A stretch of 56,771 nt of DNA from an uncultured Alphaproteobacteria bacterium (GTDB taxonomy: Bacteria; Pseudomonadota; Alphaproteobacteria; HIMB59; GCA-002718135). How positions within the stretch are numbered: the stretch's first letter is position 1; every line of letters starts with the position of its first letter. The stretch is taken from the NCBI GenBank assembly GCA_902602845.1, contig CACKSN010000006.1, positions 1 to 56,771 on the forward strand, read 5' to 3'. Positions 27,027-35,642 of this stretch are shown here, one piece after another. Both the position numbers and the translations under genes were made by a program. A model generated the notes under the pieces. The model did no database searches, was not told the origin of the DNA, and saw only the letters and a list, made by a program, of their open reading frames with translations.

Positions 27027-27341
27027 TTAATCTAAATGCATCATTAATGGTAAAAGAAATGGGAAACCAATGTTTTCATCAACATCAATCTTCATTATTG
27101 GAGCCATGTATTCTCCCCATTTTGTATTAATTTCACTTTCAGTAATATGTTTAATTGATTTTTGTAAATCATCAGTTTCAAAATATCCAAACAAAGTCAG
27201 ACCATGTCTAAATATATTATAGTTGCGAATGCCTGCATCACTTAACATATCTTTCATTTCTGGCCATAATTCATCATGACGCTTTTTGTATTCTTCTTCG
27301 TATCCTGGTCTTACTTCTAGTACCCATGCATAATTAGACAT
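27027..27341 (-). CDS. rhaM: L-rhamnose mutarotase
   Basis: Protein of 104 aa, the exact usual length of RhaM, which interconverts the alpha and beta anomers of L-rhamnose. It is recognisable by YAWVLEVRPGYEEEYKKRHD with the conserved Tyr-x3-His, ELWPEMKDMLSDAGIRNYNI and INTKWGEYMAPIM. This is the best evidence that the surrounding operon handles L-rhamnose or a close 6-deoxyhexose. It lies 1 base from the TIM-barrel gene upstream. Confidence 0.93.
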   Translation of the reverse strand: MSNYAWVLEVRPGYEEEYKKRHDELWPEMKDMLSDAGIRNYNIFRHGLTLFGYFETDDLQKSIKHITESEINTKWGEYMAPIMKIDVDENIGFPFLLPLMMHLD

Positions 27342-27342
27342 A

Positions 27343-28158
27343 TTATTCTCCTTTCCATTGATTAAATAAGTCTCTCATTTTAATTGTTTCTGATAAAACA
27401 TCATCATAAACCGTCATCATGTAATTTTGATGCACATATTCAATAGATAAATATTTATCATAGCCAACCTCTTTTAATTTTCCAAACATTGCTGGAAAAT
27501 TTAATGTTCCTTCTTCTAGTTTTGTCTGCAAATAGCCACTTTTTGCTTGTCTTAAGTGAACATGACCGGCGTGTTCAGCTAATACATCAACTGCGTCCTG
27601 AGTATAACCTAGGCAAGCAAAATGGGCATAATCCAATGCAAGCTTTATTCCTGGAACTTTTGATAAAAGCTCTAGTACTATATCAGGACTTTCCAGATAT
27701 GAATGAACATGAGGTTCAATCAATAATTGGATATTTTTTTTAGAAGTAATTTCATTTAAGGCATTTAAAGAATTAATTGAATTCTTAAAAGCATCTTTTC
27801 TAGATTGACCAGAATTAGTGACACCAGGTAATACAAAAATGCTTGGTATATTAGCCTCAACACAAAAATTAGTTACAACAGATAAATCTCTTTTGTTATC
27901 TTCCAAATTATTAATATCAGCTAAATTTCTATCTTCTAATGAATTACCAAATAGATGATATAAATTAGCATATTCAATATTATATTTATTTATTTCAGTT
28001 ATAATTTTTCTATAATCTTCCAGAAGAGTGTTTTTATCTAAGGCGGAACGATAAAAATAACCGACATCGATTGCATTTATATTTAATAAATTAGATAAAC
28101 CAGTCGACTCACTTAAATTACACTGAGGAAAAGACCATGATGTTACAGATAATTTCAT
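27343..28158 (-). CDS. TIM-barrel sugar isomerase/epimerase-like protein
   Basis: Xylose-isomerase-like (AP endonuclease 2) fold, 271 aa. Conserved carboxylate and His positions are visible at strand ends: IEPHVHS near 150, LALDYAHFACLG near 180, HVHLRQAKSG near 205 and SIEYVHQNY near 245. It differs clearly from the ketose 3-epimerase at 11270, for example lacking the EVVNRYET motif. In this operon it may isomerise a 6-deoxyketose or process an oxidised intermediate; I would not give it a specific reaction. Confidence 0.78.
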   Translation of the reverse strand: MKLSVTSWSFPQCNLSESTGLSNLLNINAIDVGYFYRSALDKNTLLEDYRKIITEINKYNIEYANLYHLFGNSLEDRNLADINNLEDNKRDLSVVTNFCVEANIPSIFVLPGVTNSGQSRKDAFKNSINSLNALNEITSKKNIQLLIEPHVHSYLESPDIVLELLSKVPGIKLALDYAHFACLGYTQDAVDVLAEHAGHVHLRQAKSGYLQTKLEEGTLNFPAMFGKLKEVGYDKYLSIEYVHQNYMMTVYDDVLSETIKMRDLFNQWKGE

Positions 28159-28159
28159 T

Positions 28160-29116
28160 TTATGCTCTCATTCTCCATTGGTCTAAGCCAACAGCTAAAA
28201 TTAATACAGTTCCTTTTGCAACCTCTTGCCACGAAGAAGAAACATTCATTAAAGTTAATCCATTATTAATAGTACCAAGTATTAAGACAGCAAATAATGT
28301 TCCCCATACACTTCCAATTCCTCCATATAAACTTGTACCACCTAAAATAATTGCAGCTATTATTGTTAAAAGATGCGAGCCTGCTGCATTAGGTGCTGCA
28401 GCTCCCAACATTGCAGTTAATAAGACACCGGCTATTGCTCCACTTAAACCTGATAGAACATATAAATAGAATTGAACTTTAACTACTGGCACACCTAAAA
28501 GTAAACTGGCATCAGGATTATTACCAGAAGCATAAAGAAAACGTCCGAACTTAGTTTTTGACATTAATAACCATAATAAAAACATTACTACAATCATTAT
28601 GATTAGTGGTATTGGCACATTAAATATTCTCCCTACGCCAATATAATTAAATTCTGGAAGCATCATCGATTTTGTCAATCCACCGGTTAAAACTAGAGAA
28701 AAACCTGTAATAATCGACATAGTTCCTAGTGTTGCAATTAATGGATTAAATTTTAATACCGTTGCTAAGAAACCATTAAAGGCACCAATAAAAGCTCCTA
28801 CAAATAATGATAAAGCAACTGCTAACCAAATATTATCTATCCATCCGAAAAATATTGTTATCAATACACCAGTTAATCCAGCAACTGCAGCCACTGATAA
28901 ATCTAGACCACCAGCGATGATTAATGGAGTGCCTGCTGCAGCCATTAATCCTATATAAGACATATTTATCCCAATATTCATTGCATTGTTAAAAGAAAAA
29001 AACCAAGGTGACATTAATGATAATGCAATAACGATAACGATATAAAAAACAGATAGAACAGCAACACCTGACCATGACTGCTTCATTAATGAATTAAAAT
29101 TTGATAAATTACTCAT
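28160..29116 (-). CDS. CUT2 sugar ABC permease, RbsC-like
   Basis: Membrane permease of 318 aa with eight to ten hydrophobic helices. Typical CUT2 features are GGLDLSVAAVAGLTGV, the loop FNGFLATVLKFNPLIATLGTM and the C-terminal GGTSLYGGIGSVWGT. It is the only permease with this ATPase, so it should act as a homodimer. It lies 9 bases from the ATPase gene. Confidence 0.94.
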   Translation of the reverse strand: MSNLSNFNSLMKQSWSGVAVLSVFYIVIVIALSLMSPWFFSFNNAMNIGINMSYIGLMAAAGTPLIIAGGLDLSVAAVAGLTGVLITIFFGWIDNIWLAVALSLFVGAFIGAFNGFLATVLKFNPLIATLGTMSIITGFSLVLTGGLTKSMMLPEFNYIGVGRIFNVPIPLIIMIVVMFLLWLLMSKTKFGRFLYASGNNPDASLLLGVPVVKVQFYLYVLSGLSGAIAGVLLTAMLGAAAPNAAGSHLLTIIAAIILGGTSLYGGIGSVWGTLFAVLILGTINNGLTLMNVSSSWQEVAKGTVLILAVGLDQWRMRA

Positions 29117-29125
29117 ATTTTTCCT

Positions 29126-30643
29126 TTAGTTTAAATTAGTATTTATATTTTCTCCAGCTGCTGCCATCAATTGTTCAACTTGAACTGATTGATCATATAT
29201 TGATTTTACAGTTCCCCTATTAAGAACCATAAATCTATCTGCTAAACCATGAATTTCTTCAACATCTGAAGAAAAAATAATTATTGTTAATCCTTGATCG
29301 CATAAATATCTTAGTTTTTGGTAGATTTCTTTTCTCGCACCTAGATCTACACCTCTTGTTGGTTCCTCAATTATTAAAACTGAAACCTCATCAACTAACC
29401 ATCTAGCTATACATGCTTTTTGTTGATTACCACCAGACAAAAAACGAAACAATTGTTCACTACTTAAACATTTGATATCAAAGTCAGCAATCCATTTGTT
29501 GGTAAATTCTTTTTCTTTCTTTGTATCAATAAAGGTTCTTGGAATAAAATTATTTAAAAATGGTATAGTCATATTATTTCTAAGACTTAATTCTGATAAA
29601 ATACCTTCTGTTTTTCTTTCTGCTGGAATGAAACCAATACCATTTTTCTTTGCATCTTGAGGAGAAACAGGGGTGTAATCTTTACCAAAAAGAGAAATTT
29701 TTCCCTTTTCTGTTTTTCCAGAAATACCATATATTTTTCTTCCTAAATCTTCTAAACCTGATCCAAGTAGACCAAATACCCCTAGGATCTCACCTTTATA
29801 AACCTCAAAATTCAGATCATATAAATTTTTTGAAAATGTAACATTATCAAATTTAAGTGCTAAATCTGAATTTTCTTTTTTACTTTTATGTGGATATAAA
29901 TTTTCAACTGCGTTTCCCAGCATTGCTGATAGAACTTCGTCATGGTTTGAAGAGGTCGTTTTAAATTCACCTGCATTTTTTCCATCTCTCAATACAACAA
30001 TTCTCTGACAAACATCAAAAACTTCATCGAGATAATGTGATATATAAATTATACCTACTCCAGCTTTTCTTGTTTTCTCTAGAGCTTCAAATAATGTTTT
30101 TGATTCTTTACTGGTTAAAGCTGCTGTTGGTTCGTCCATTATAAGTATCTTAGCTTTACCAACCATAGCTCTTGCAATTTCTACAATTCTTTGTTCTGGT
30201 AATGTTAATTCTTTAATTTGTTTTTGTACGTTTATATCTAGACCTAAATCCAATAATTTTTCACGTGCTATTTCATTCATTAATTTTTGATCCGTAAATT
30301 CTATTCCAGCTATTTTTTTTGTTGGTAAGTTACCTAGCATTAAATTTTCTGCTACTGTCATTTCAGAATGAATTGATAGTTCTTGAGGCAACAAACCTAC
30401 ACCTGATTTAATTGAGTCTGATGAATTTTTAATAAAAACTTCATTATTTGAAATGAAAATATTACCTTTATCTTTTGAATATATTCCTGATAAAATCTTA
30501 ATTAAAGTTGATTTGCCAGCACCATTTGAACCTAATAAACCAAGACATTCACCTTCGTTTAAATCAATTTCTACTTCATCAAGTACAGCAACTCCGGAGA
30601 ATGTTTTTCTAATCCCCTTCATCGATAAAAGCGCTTTATTCAT
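29126..30643 (-). CDS. CUT2 sugar ABC ATPase, tandem-domain
   Basis: RbsA-like ATPase of 505 aa with two nucleotide-binding domains. Domain 1 has Walker A GSNGAGKST near residue 36 and Walker B ILIMDEPTAAL near 165; its signature region reads LTLPEQRIVEIARAM, degenerate as usual for CUT2. Domain 2 has the degenerate loop GLLGSGLEDLG, the true signature LSGGNQQKACIARWL and VLIIEEPTRGVDLGA. It energises the single permease encoded next. Confidence 0.95.
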   Translation of the reverse strand: MNKALLSMKGIRKTFSGVAVLDEVEIDLNEGECLGLLGSNGAGKSTLIKILSGIYSKDKGNIFISNNEVFIKNSSDSIKSGVGLLPQELSIHSEMTVAENLMLGNLPTKKIAGIEFTDQKLMNEIAREKLLDLGLDINVQKQIKELTLPEQRIVEIARAMVGKAKILIMDEPTAALTSKESKTLFEALEKTRKAGVGIIYISHYLDEVFDVCQRIVVLRDGKNAGEFKTTSSNHDEVLSAMLGNAVENLYPHKSKKENSDLALKFDNVTFSKNLYDLNFEVYKGEILGVFGLLGSGLEDLGRKIYGISGKTEKGKISLFGKDYTPVSPQDAKKNGIGFIPAERKTEGILSELSLRNNMTIPFLNNFIPRTFIDTKKEKEFTNKWIADFDIKCLSSEQLFRFLSGGNQQKACIARWLVDEVSVLIIEEPTRGVDLGARKEIYQKLRYLCDQGLTIIIFSSDVEEIHGLADRFMVLNRGTVKSIYDQSVQVEQLMAAAGENINTNLN

Positions 30644-30654
30644 ATATATATTTA

Positions 30655-30684
30655 TGAGGCCTCATATTTTAATACAAGGCCTCA
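30655..30684 (-). terminator. Intra-operon hairpin after CUT2 binding protein
   Basis: Read on the minus strand, TGAGGCC at 30684-30678 pairs with GGCCTCA at 30661-30655 across a 16-base AT-rich loop. It lies between the binding-protein stop (30697) and the ATPase start (30643), the same place as hairpins after the other three binding-protein genes. The stem is shorter and the loop longer than in those cases. Confidence 0.6.
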
Positions 30685-30696
30685 ATAATAATAATT

Positions 30697-31878
30697 TTAA
30701 TCAGATGGTATTAGATTAAGAACATCTGCCATTGCTGGATCTGCTCTAACCTCAGCTAAGTGAGCTGAAAAAGCTTCTTGAGGAAAAGTCCACGAAGCAG
30801 CTACATCATCATCTCTACAAGTTCTATCAGGATAGTATTCACAAATATTAGATGGTGAAACCATTACGTGATTCATTAGGACAACATCATCAACAGGCTT
30901 GTTAGCAAGGTTTGATAGTGCCATTGGAATTAAATAGTTTCCATATCTTTCTGGAAAATATCCAACAGACGCAATGAACTCAGGTTCATTCATCATTGTA
31001 TCCAATTCATCTGCACCCATTCCAACAACTATTGCATCATCACTTCTGTTAGCACCTTGCACAGCACGTAGTGCACCAGTAGATGTTTGATCATTGATAG
31101 CAGTAATTAAAATTGGTGCTCCTTCAGGAATTCTTCCAATTACGTTGTTCATTTCTTGGAAACTTAATTCTAAAGTTTGTTTAGCATCATATACAATTAC
31201 TCTATCATCAGTAATATCAGGCAAGACTGCTCTAGCACCTGCTTCTTGACCACCGGATCTCATTGCAACTACTGCGCCAGATTGTGGAAGAGCTCCTATT
31301 ACTAAGTAAGCATCTTTTCCTACATCAGGACCCCACTTTGTAATGGCAGCTGTAGCTAAGTGAACACCACCTATGTAACCAGATTTTGGATTATTTGCTC
31401 CAAAAAAACCAGCACCTGGCATTGGAATATCAATTGCTGTTACGCCAATTCCATTCATGTTCATTTTGTTCATTATCATTTCACCAAATGCAGCATCTGT
31501 TTGAAACTCAATTACGTAATCAACATTTCTTGTAATATAACTCTCTGCATTTGCCATTGCGGTTGCCCCGTCTAATAAGTTATCAGTAACAAGAATTTCA
31601 ATACCCGCAGCTTCGGCGTTTGCTAATATACCCTCTTCAACAAGCGCACAAAAAGCAATATCTCTTTGAAGATTTGCGAAACCAAAAACATAGTTTTTAC
31701 CATTTTTTGGTGGATTTACTTTCATAGCTTCTTCCACCATTGCTTTTAATTCAGCTTCACTTAACATACTTGCATCATGATTGTTTGCATCAAAATGACC
31801 ACCAGCTGAAGCAAATGTTGCTGTTAAAGTGAAAACTACAGCAATAATTATACTTTTTAAAAATTTAATTAAATTCAT
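30697..31878 (-). CDS. CUT2 periplasmic sugar-binding protein
   Basis: Type I periplasmic binding protein of 393 aa with a signal peptide (MNLIKFLKS, hydrophobic run, cleavage near SAGGH). The fold is shown by YVFGFANLQRDIAFCALVEEGI, ITRNVDYVIEFQTDA and TAINDQTSTGALRAVQGA. A TTG three bases further upstream is also in frame, but the G-rich ribosome site GGGGGG is better spaced (6 bases) for the ATG at 31878. It opens the operon with ATPase, permease, isomerase, mutarotase, oxidoreductase and rhamnonate dehydratase. L-rhamnose or a relative is the inferred ligand. Confidence 0.88.
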   Translation of the reverse strand: MNLIKFLKSIIIAVVFTLTATFASAGGHFDANNHDASMLSEAELKAMVEEAMKVNPPKNGKNYVFGFANLQRDIAFCALVEEGILANAEAAGIEILVTDNLLDGATAMANAESYITRNVDYVIEFQTDAAFGEMIMNKMNMNGIGVTAIDIPMPGAGFFGANNPKSGYIGGVHLATAAITKWGPDVGKDAYLVIGALPQSGAVVAMRSGGQEAGARAVLPDITDDRVIVYDAKQTLELSFQEMNNVIGRIPEGAPILITAINDQTSTGALRAVQGANRSDDAIVVGMGADELDTMMNEPEFIASVGYFPERYGNYLIPMALSNLANKPVDDVVLMNHVMVSPSNICEYYPDRTCRDDDVAASWTFPQEAFSAHLAEVRADPAMADVLNLIPSD

Positions 31879-31979
31879 CAAATACCCCCCATAGTTGATA
31901 AAATTGGTTTATGTTATTATTAACATGAAAATATTACAAGGAAATATAAGAAAAAAATTTTATGTAAGTATATGAATAA
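31879..31979 (-). promoter_or_regulatory. Promoter region of rhamnose-type importer operon
   Basis: A roughly 100-base gap upstream of the binding protein on the minus strand. It holds a perfect 6-bp inverted repeat ATGTTA-TTAT-TAACAT at 31911-31926, a plausible operator, and the C-run that is the ribosome site on the minus strand (31885-31890). It differs in sequence from the repeat in the 13147-13267 promoter. Confidence 0.45.
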
Positions 31980-32828
31980 TTATTGGTGTGTTGGCTTCCA
32001 TTTATCTAGAGCTTCAAGAAACTTGTCTTTTTCCTCCTTACCCATAGATATATTTGTTTTAGAATAGGGGAAATTTCCAGCTACAACCTCATTCTTAAAC
32101 TGACTAAGGGCATCAATTCTTTCTTTATTTATCTGTTTTCTGAGTCTCTTAATATCACCAAATGCATGTGCATGCTTGGGTGGTTTGTCTTCTTCACTTA
32201 AATCTCCACATACATCAGCAACAAATGACATTATTACATCTCCTGCCATTCCGGCTCCTAAGGAAAAGGTAACAACTGATGTTTTATAATTAATTGCTTC
32301 TAAAACTTCCTCTGCTATACATTCAGCCTCTACGGCAAATACACCTACATCTTCCATTCTTTTTAAAGTGTTAAATATTTGTATTGCTTCATCAGCACTT
32401 CTTCCCCAACCTCTTAAACCTCCACAGTAATGACTGAATGTTGGGATAAGTCCGATGTGACTATGAACAGGTATACCTTCTTTAGCCATTTTCTCCATTA
32501 CATCAAATGAACGTAAAGTATAGTACATATCAGCACCTTTCATCATAGAATTAAATGCATCTGCTATTATTTCATCATTAGATCCAAACTGTGCCCATTT
32601 TGATCCAACTCCAGTGAAATGTGATGGGGTAATAGATCTAACCATCTCAATATCACGTGGACCAATAACGAACAGATCGATCCCAGCTTCAACACAAGCT
32701 TTGATTTCCTCTTCATTAGCAGGATTAGACATTGTTAATTTTTTTGGGGATGTTTTTAATTCTTTAAGATCAGAAACTGTATAATTTCTTTTAGCGGGAT
32801 TACGACTGAAATCATATATACGTTTCAT
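31980..32828 (-). CDS. PanB-like (ketopantoate hydroxymethyltransferase fold) protein A
   Basis: Protein of 282 aa from the PanB/PEP-mutase TIM-barrel group. By eye it aligns with PanB at SHIGLIPTFSHYCGG (PanB GHLGLTPQ), AVEAECIAEEVLEAI (PanB LVLECVP) and SLGAGMAGDVIMSF (PanB IGAGNVTDGQI), keeping the His and the late Glu. The metal and substrate residues differ: the PanB VGDS segment reads VIGPRD and the VKIEGG segment reads MYYTLRS, losing the Lys and Glu. It is therefore unlikely to make ketopantoate. It ends a sugar importer operon, and a paralogue occurs at 50155. An aldolase or lyase acting on a 2-keto sugar acid is my inference. Confidence 0.72.
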   Translation of the reverse strand: MKRIYDFSRNPAKRNYTVSDLKELKTSPKKLTMSNPANEEEIKACVEAGIDLFVIGPRDIEMVRSITPSHFTGVGSKWAQFGSNDEIIADAFNSMMKGADMYYTLRSFDVMEKMAKEGIPVHSHIGLIPTFSHYCGGLRGWGRSADEAIQIFNTLKRMEDVGVFAVEAECIAEEVLEAINYKTSVVTFSLGAGMAGDVIMSFVADVCGDLSEEDKPPKHAHAFGDIKRLRKQINKERIDALSQFKNEVVAGNFPYSKTNISMGKEEKDKFLEALDKWKPTHQ

Positions 32829-32914
32829 AGTTATTTTCTATTTTTTATTTTATTTATCTTATCTGCATCAAAAATAATAACAAGTGATTTTTTTTTGAAT
32901 TATTAATATTTTAT

Positions 32915-33655
32915 TTAGTATGTAGCTCTACCACCACTTAGATCAAAAACAGCAGATGTAGTATAAGAATTTTCTTCTGAAACCAACCAAGCAACCATAG
33001 ATGCTAACTCCTCTACTTTAAGAAATCTATTTCTAGGAATTTTAGATAACATATAATCAATGTGCTCTTGACTAATTTGGTCAAAGATTCTAGTTTTTGC
33101 TGCAGCTGGAGTTATACAATTTACTGCTATATTTTTATCAGCTAATTCTTTACCTAAAGATTTTGTTATAGCAATTACACCAGCTTTAGCTGCACTATAT
33201 GGCATTGCATTTGGATTGCCTTCTTTCCCTGCAATTGATGCAACATTTACTATTCTGCCATAATTGTTTTTTATCATTTGAGGCACAACATATTTACAAC
33301 AGTAAAAAACTCCCGTTAAATCAATATCAATAACTTTTTGCCAATCATCATTTGGATATTCCCAAGTTTTATGATTGGGTCCAGCTATTCCAGCATTGTT
33401 AACTAAGATATCAATTCTGTCACATTTTTTTGTTGTTTCATTTACAGCGGCCTCAACACTTTCTGCATTACTAACGTCAGTTTGAATTTTATGAACATTA
33501 CTTATAGTTTGAAATTCATCTAATAACTTTTTATCATTCTCCCATATAACAACATTTGCACCAGAATTCAGAAATCTTTCAACTACCGCTAATCCAAAAC
33601 CTTGAACTCCTCCTGTAACAATTGCAACTTTGTCTTTTAAGTCTATTTGATTCAT
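32915..33655 (-). CDS. SDR dehydrogenase, possibly 2-keto-3-deoxy-L-rhamnonate/fuconate type
   Basis: Classical SDR of 246 aa: TGGVQGFG, NNAGIAG, Ser in NVASIAGKEG, YSAAK. The C-terminal end FDLSGGRATY is a tail I associate with sugar-acid SDRs such as 2-keto-3-deoxy-L-fuconate dehydrogenase. If so, it would oxidise a 2-keto-3-deoxy acid at C4 before hydrolysis to pyruvate and lactate; the matching FAH-family hydrolase is not in the window. A plain sugar dehydrogenase is the alternative. It lies between PhyH and the PanB-like gene in one operon. Confidence 0.85.
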   Translation of the reverse strand: MNQIDLKDKVAIVTGGVQGFGLAVVERFLNSGANVVIWENDKKLLDEFQTISNVHKIQTDVSNAESVEAAVNETTKKCDRIDILVNNAGIAGPNHKTWEYPNDDWQKVIDIDLTGVFYCCKYVVPQMIKNNYGRIVNVASIAGKEGNPNAMPYSAAKAGVIAITKSLGKELADKNIAVNCITPAAAKTRIFDQISQEHIDYMLSKIPRNRFLKVEELASMVAWLVSEENSYTTSAVFDLSGGRATY

Positions 33656-33707
33656 AAATTATGATTATTAATACTTTTTAGAATTAATTTAAATAAATTA
33701 ATCTAAT

Positions 33708-34616
33708 TTATTCTCCAAACGATCTGCCCCTAACCTCTTTTTGATTTTCATAAATGGATCCTACTGAATGGGGTGGAGGGTATGGCATCTTGATCGGATT
33801 GTTTTCTACTCTAGCTTGCAAGCATGGTTCACCTCTTACTATATTGTTTGTGTATACTTGATAAATATTTTTCACAAAATCACCCTCTGAAGTAGTTGGT
33901 TTCAAACCTAAATCTAAAATACCTTTTAATGGCCATGAGTCTGCTGCTGTATAACCAACAAATAATACCCTTCTTGATTTATTTGAATTATTTTTTCTTG
34001 AACCATGCAAACTTCTAACATGATGCAAACTTATAGACCCAGCTTTAGCAAGAAATGGTTCAGCAGTTTCTAATTTATAATTTGATTTGGCAGGATCAAC
34101 AGCTCCTATAAATACACCATCATGGTGATGATCATCTAAGGGGCCTTTATGTGAACCAGGAACTGCCATTAAAGGTCCATTTTCTTCTCCACAGTCATCT
34201 AGGAATATTCCAACTTCTACAATATCATCATTTGTATGTGGGTAAAATGCCCAGTCTTGATGCCATTCAATTGCTTCACCACCCTTTGCACTTTTAAAAT
34301 TAAGTTTTGTGTGATCTCTTCTGATATTTTTTCCTACTAATTTTTCTACAATATCTAAAATGCATGAATCTGTAGTTATGTTTTCATATGTTTTATGAAT
34401 TAAATGCGGATTTTTTAATCTTCTTAAATTTGGATTATCCGGCGAATGATCTGGAGATAAGTCATAAATTTCATCATTTTCTTTTACATCTCTTGAATTA
34501 CTTACAAAATCATCAGTTACTTGTTGAAGCTCTTTTAGTTTATCTGCAGGAATAGCACCGTCTACTACTAAGTATCCTTTTTCATTATATGAATTTATTT
34601 GATCCTCTGAAAGCAT
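33708..34616 (-). CDS. PhyH-family Fe(II)/2-oxoglutarate dioxygenase
   Basis: Phytanoyl-CoA dioxygenase family protein of 302 aa. The iron-binding His-x-Asp is in IEWHQDWAFYPHTNDD near residue 118 and the distal His in SLHHVRSLHGSRKN near 213, followed by the 2-oxoglutarate Arg in KSRRVLFVGY. Such enzymes hydroxylate, or demethylate through hydroxylation, diverse small molecules. Placement inside a sugar importer operon suggests it acts on a modified sugar or sugar acid, not on a lipid. The substrate is unknown. Confidence 0.85.
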   Translation of the reverse strand: MLSEDQINSYNEKGYLVVDGAIPADKLKELQQVTDDFVSNSRDVKENDEIYDLSPDHSPDNPNLRRLKNPHLIHKTYENITTDSCILDIVEKLVGKNIRRDHTKLNFKSAKGGEAIEWHQDWAFYPHTNDDIVEVGIFLDDCGEENGPLMAVPGSHKGPLDDHHHDGVFIGAVDPAKSNYKLETAEPFLAKAGSISLHHVRSLHGSRKNNSNKSRRVLFVGYTAADSWPLKGILDLGLKPTTSEGDFVKNIYQVYTNNIVRGEPCLQARVENNPIKMPYPPPHSVGSIYENQKEVRGRSFGE

Positions 34617-34661
34617 GTAATAATTTTGTCATATTAATTACTTTTTGCAATAAAAAAGTTA

Positions 34662-35642
34662 TTATTTTTGAGATTTAGAATAAATATAATTAGTTAGTAT
34701 TATAGCTATAATTAACATAGCACCTAGAATTGTTAACTGTGACTCAATTTTTATTCTAGCAACATTTAGTCCTGCTCTTAAAATAACTACTATCCAAAAT
34801 GCTACAAAAGTTCCAAAAATATTTCCTCTTCCGCCAAAGATATATGTACCACCTAACATAACCATTAATACTATTTCTAATTCTGCTCCTGTTGCCATAT
34901 TAAATCTAGCAACTGCTAGTCTTGAAGTTGTTAAAACACCTGCAATACCACAAACCAATCCTGATAAAGTGAATAATAAAAGTTTTATACGATCAACTTT
35001 AATTCCAGAATATTTAGCAGTTTGAGGATTTGTACCAATTAAATAAAGTTGTTTACCATAGATTGTAGAGCTGAGAAAAAATCCTACTACAATTGCAAAA
35101 ACTGTAAATATAATTACTGGTATCGGTACTATACCTACATAACGATAATCAATGCCAATAAACCAAGATGGATAACCTCCTAAAGAAAAATCGCTAGCTA
35201 ATGATTGTGCAATACCTCTATAAAGAGTTAATGTTCCTATTGTTAAGATTATTGATGGTATTCTTAACTGAGTTACGAGAATACCATTAAATAAACCACA
35301 CAGAGTTCCAGATAAAAGAGCTATTAATATGGACAATGGCATACCAATTCCTGCATTATATGCAGTGCCAAATATTACGGCTGTTAAAGCTATCATTGAG
35401 GCAATAGATAAATCTATTTCTCCAGAAATGATTATTAAAGTTAGTATTATTGCAATCAAACCATATTCAACATAAGGCGTAGCTGAGTCCATAATAAAAG
35501 CTAGATCAGCAAAAAAAGGTGATAACTGAATTGATGAAATAACTGAAATTATTAGTAAAATTACAGCAACCCACTCAGGTCTGACTATCCAATATCTTAA
35601 TGTTGGATTTTCACTTAAATAAATAGAAAATCTTTTAAGCAT
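34662..35642 (-). CDS. CUT2 sugar ABC permease (RhaQ/RhaP-like, second)
   Basis: Permease of about 326 aa with the CUT2 pattern: SGEIDLSIASMIALTAV, FNGILVTQLRIPSIILTIGTL, GGTYIFGGRGNIFGT. An in-frame GTG at 35654 would add four residues and overlap the previous gene by 20 bases; ATG at 35642, with GGTGGA just upstream, gives an 8-base overlap and is preferred. It pairs with the permease encoded directly upstream. Confidence 0.92.
   Translation of the reverse strand: MLKRFSIYLSENPTLRYWIVRPEWVAVILLIISVISSIQLSPFFADLAFIMDSATPYVEYGLIAIILTLIIISGEIDLSIASMIALTAVIFGTAYNAGIGMPLSILIALLSGTLCGLFNGILVTQLRIPSIILTIGTLTLYRGIAQSLASDFSLGGYPSWFIGIDYRYVGIVPIPVIIFTVFAIVVGFFLSSTIYGKQLYLIGTNPQTAKYSGIKVDRIKLLLFTLSGLVCGIAGVLTTSRLAVARFNMATGAELEIVLMVMLGGTYIFGGRGNIFGTFVAFWIVVILRAGLNVARIKIESQLTILGAMLIIAIILTNYIYSKSQK

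Noticed and set aside
13203-31971. Shared 11-mer TATGTAAGTAT in two promoter gaps (13203 and 31961) as a common operator
   Set aside because: It lies in opposite orientation relative to the two genes and is easily expected by chance in such AT-rich DNA.
31980-32828. Pantothenate biosynthesis gene panB
   Set aside because: Key PanB residues are replaced, no panC or panD is near, and there are two paralogues both inside sugar operons.
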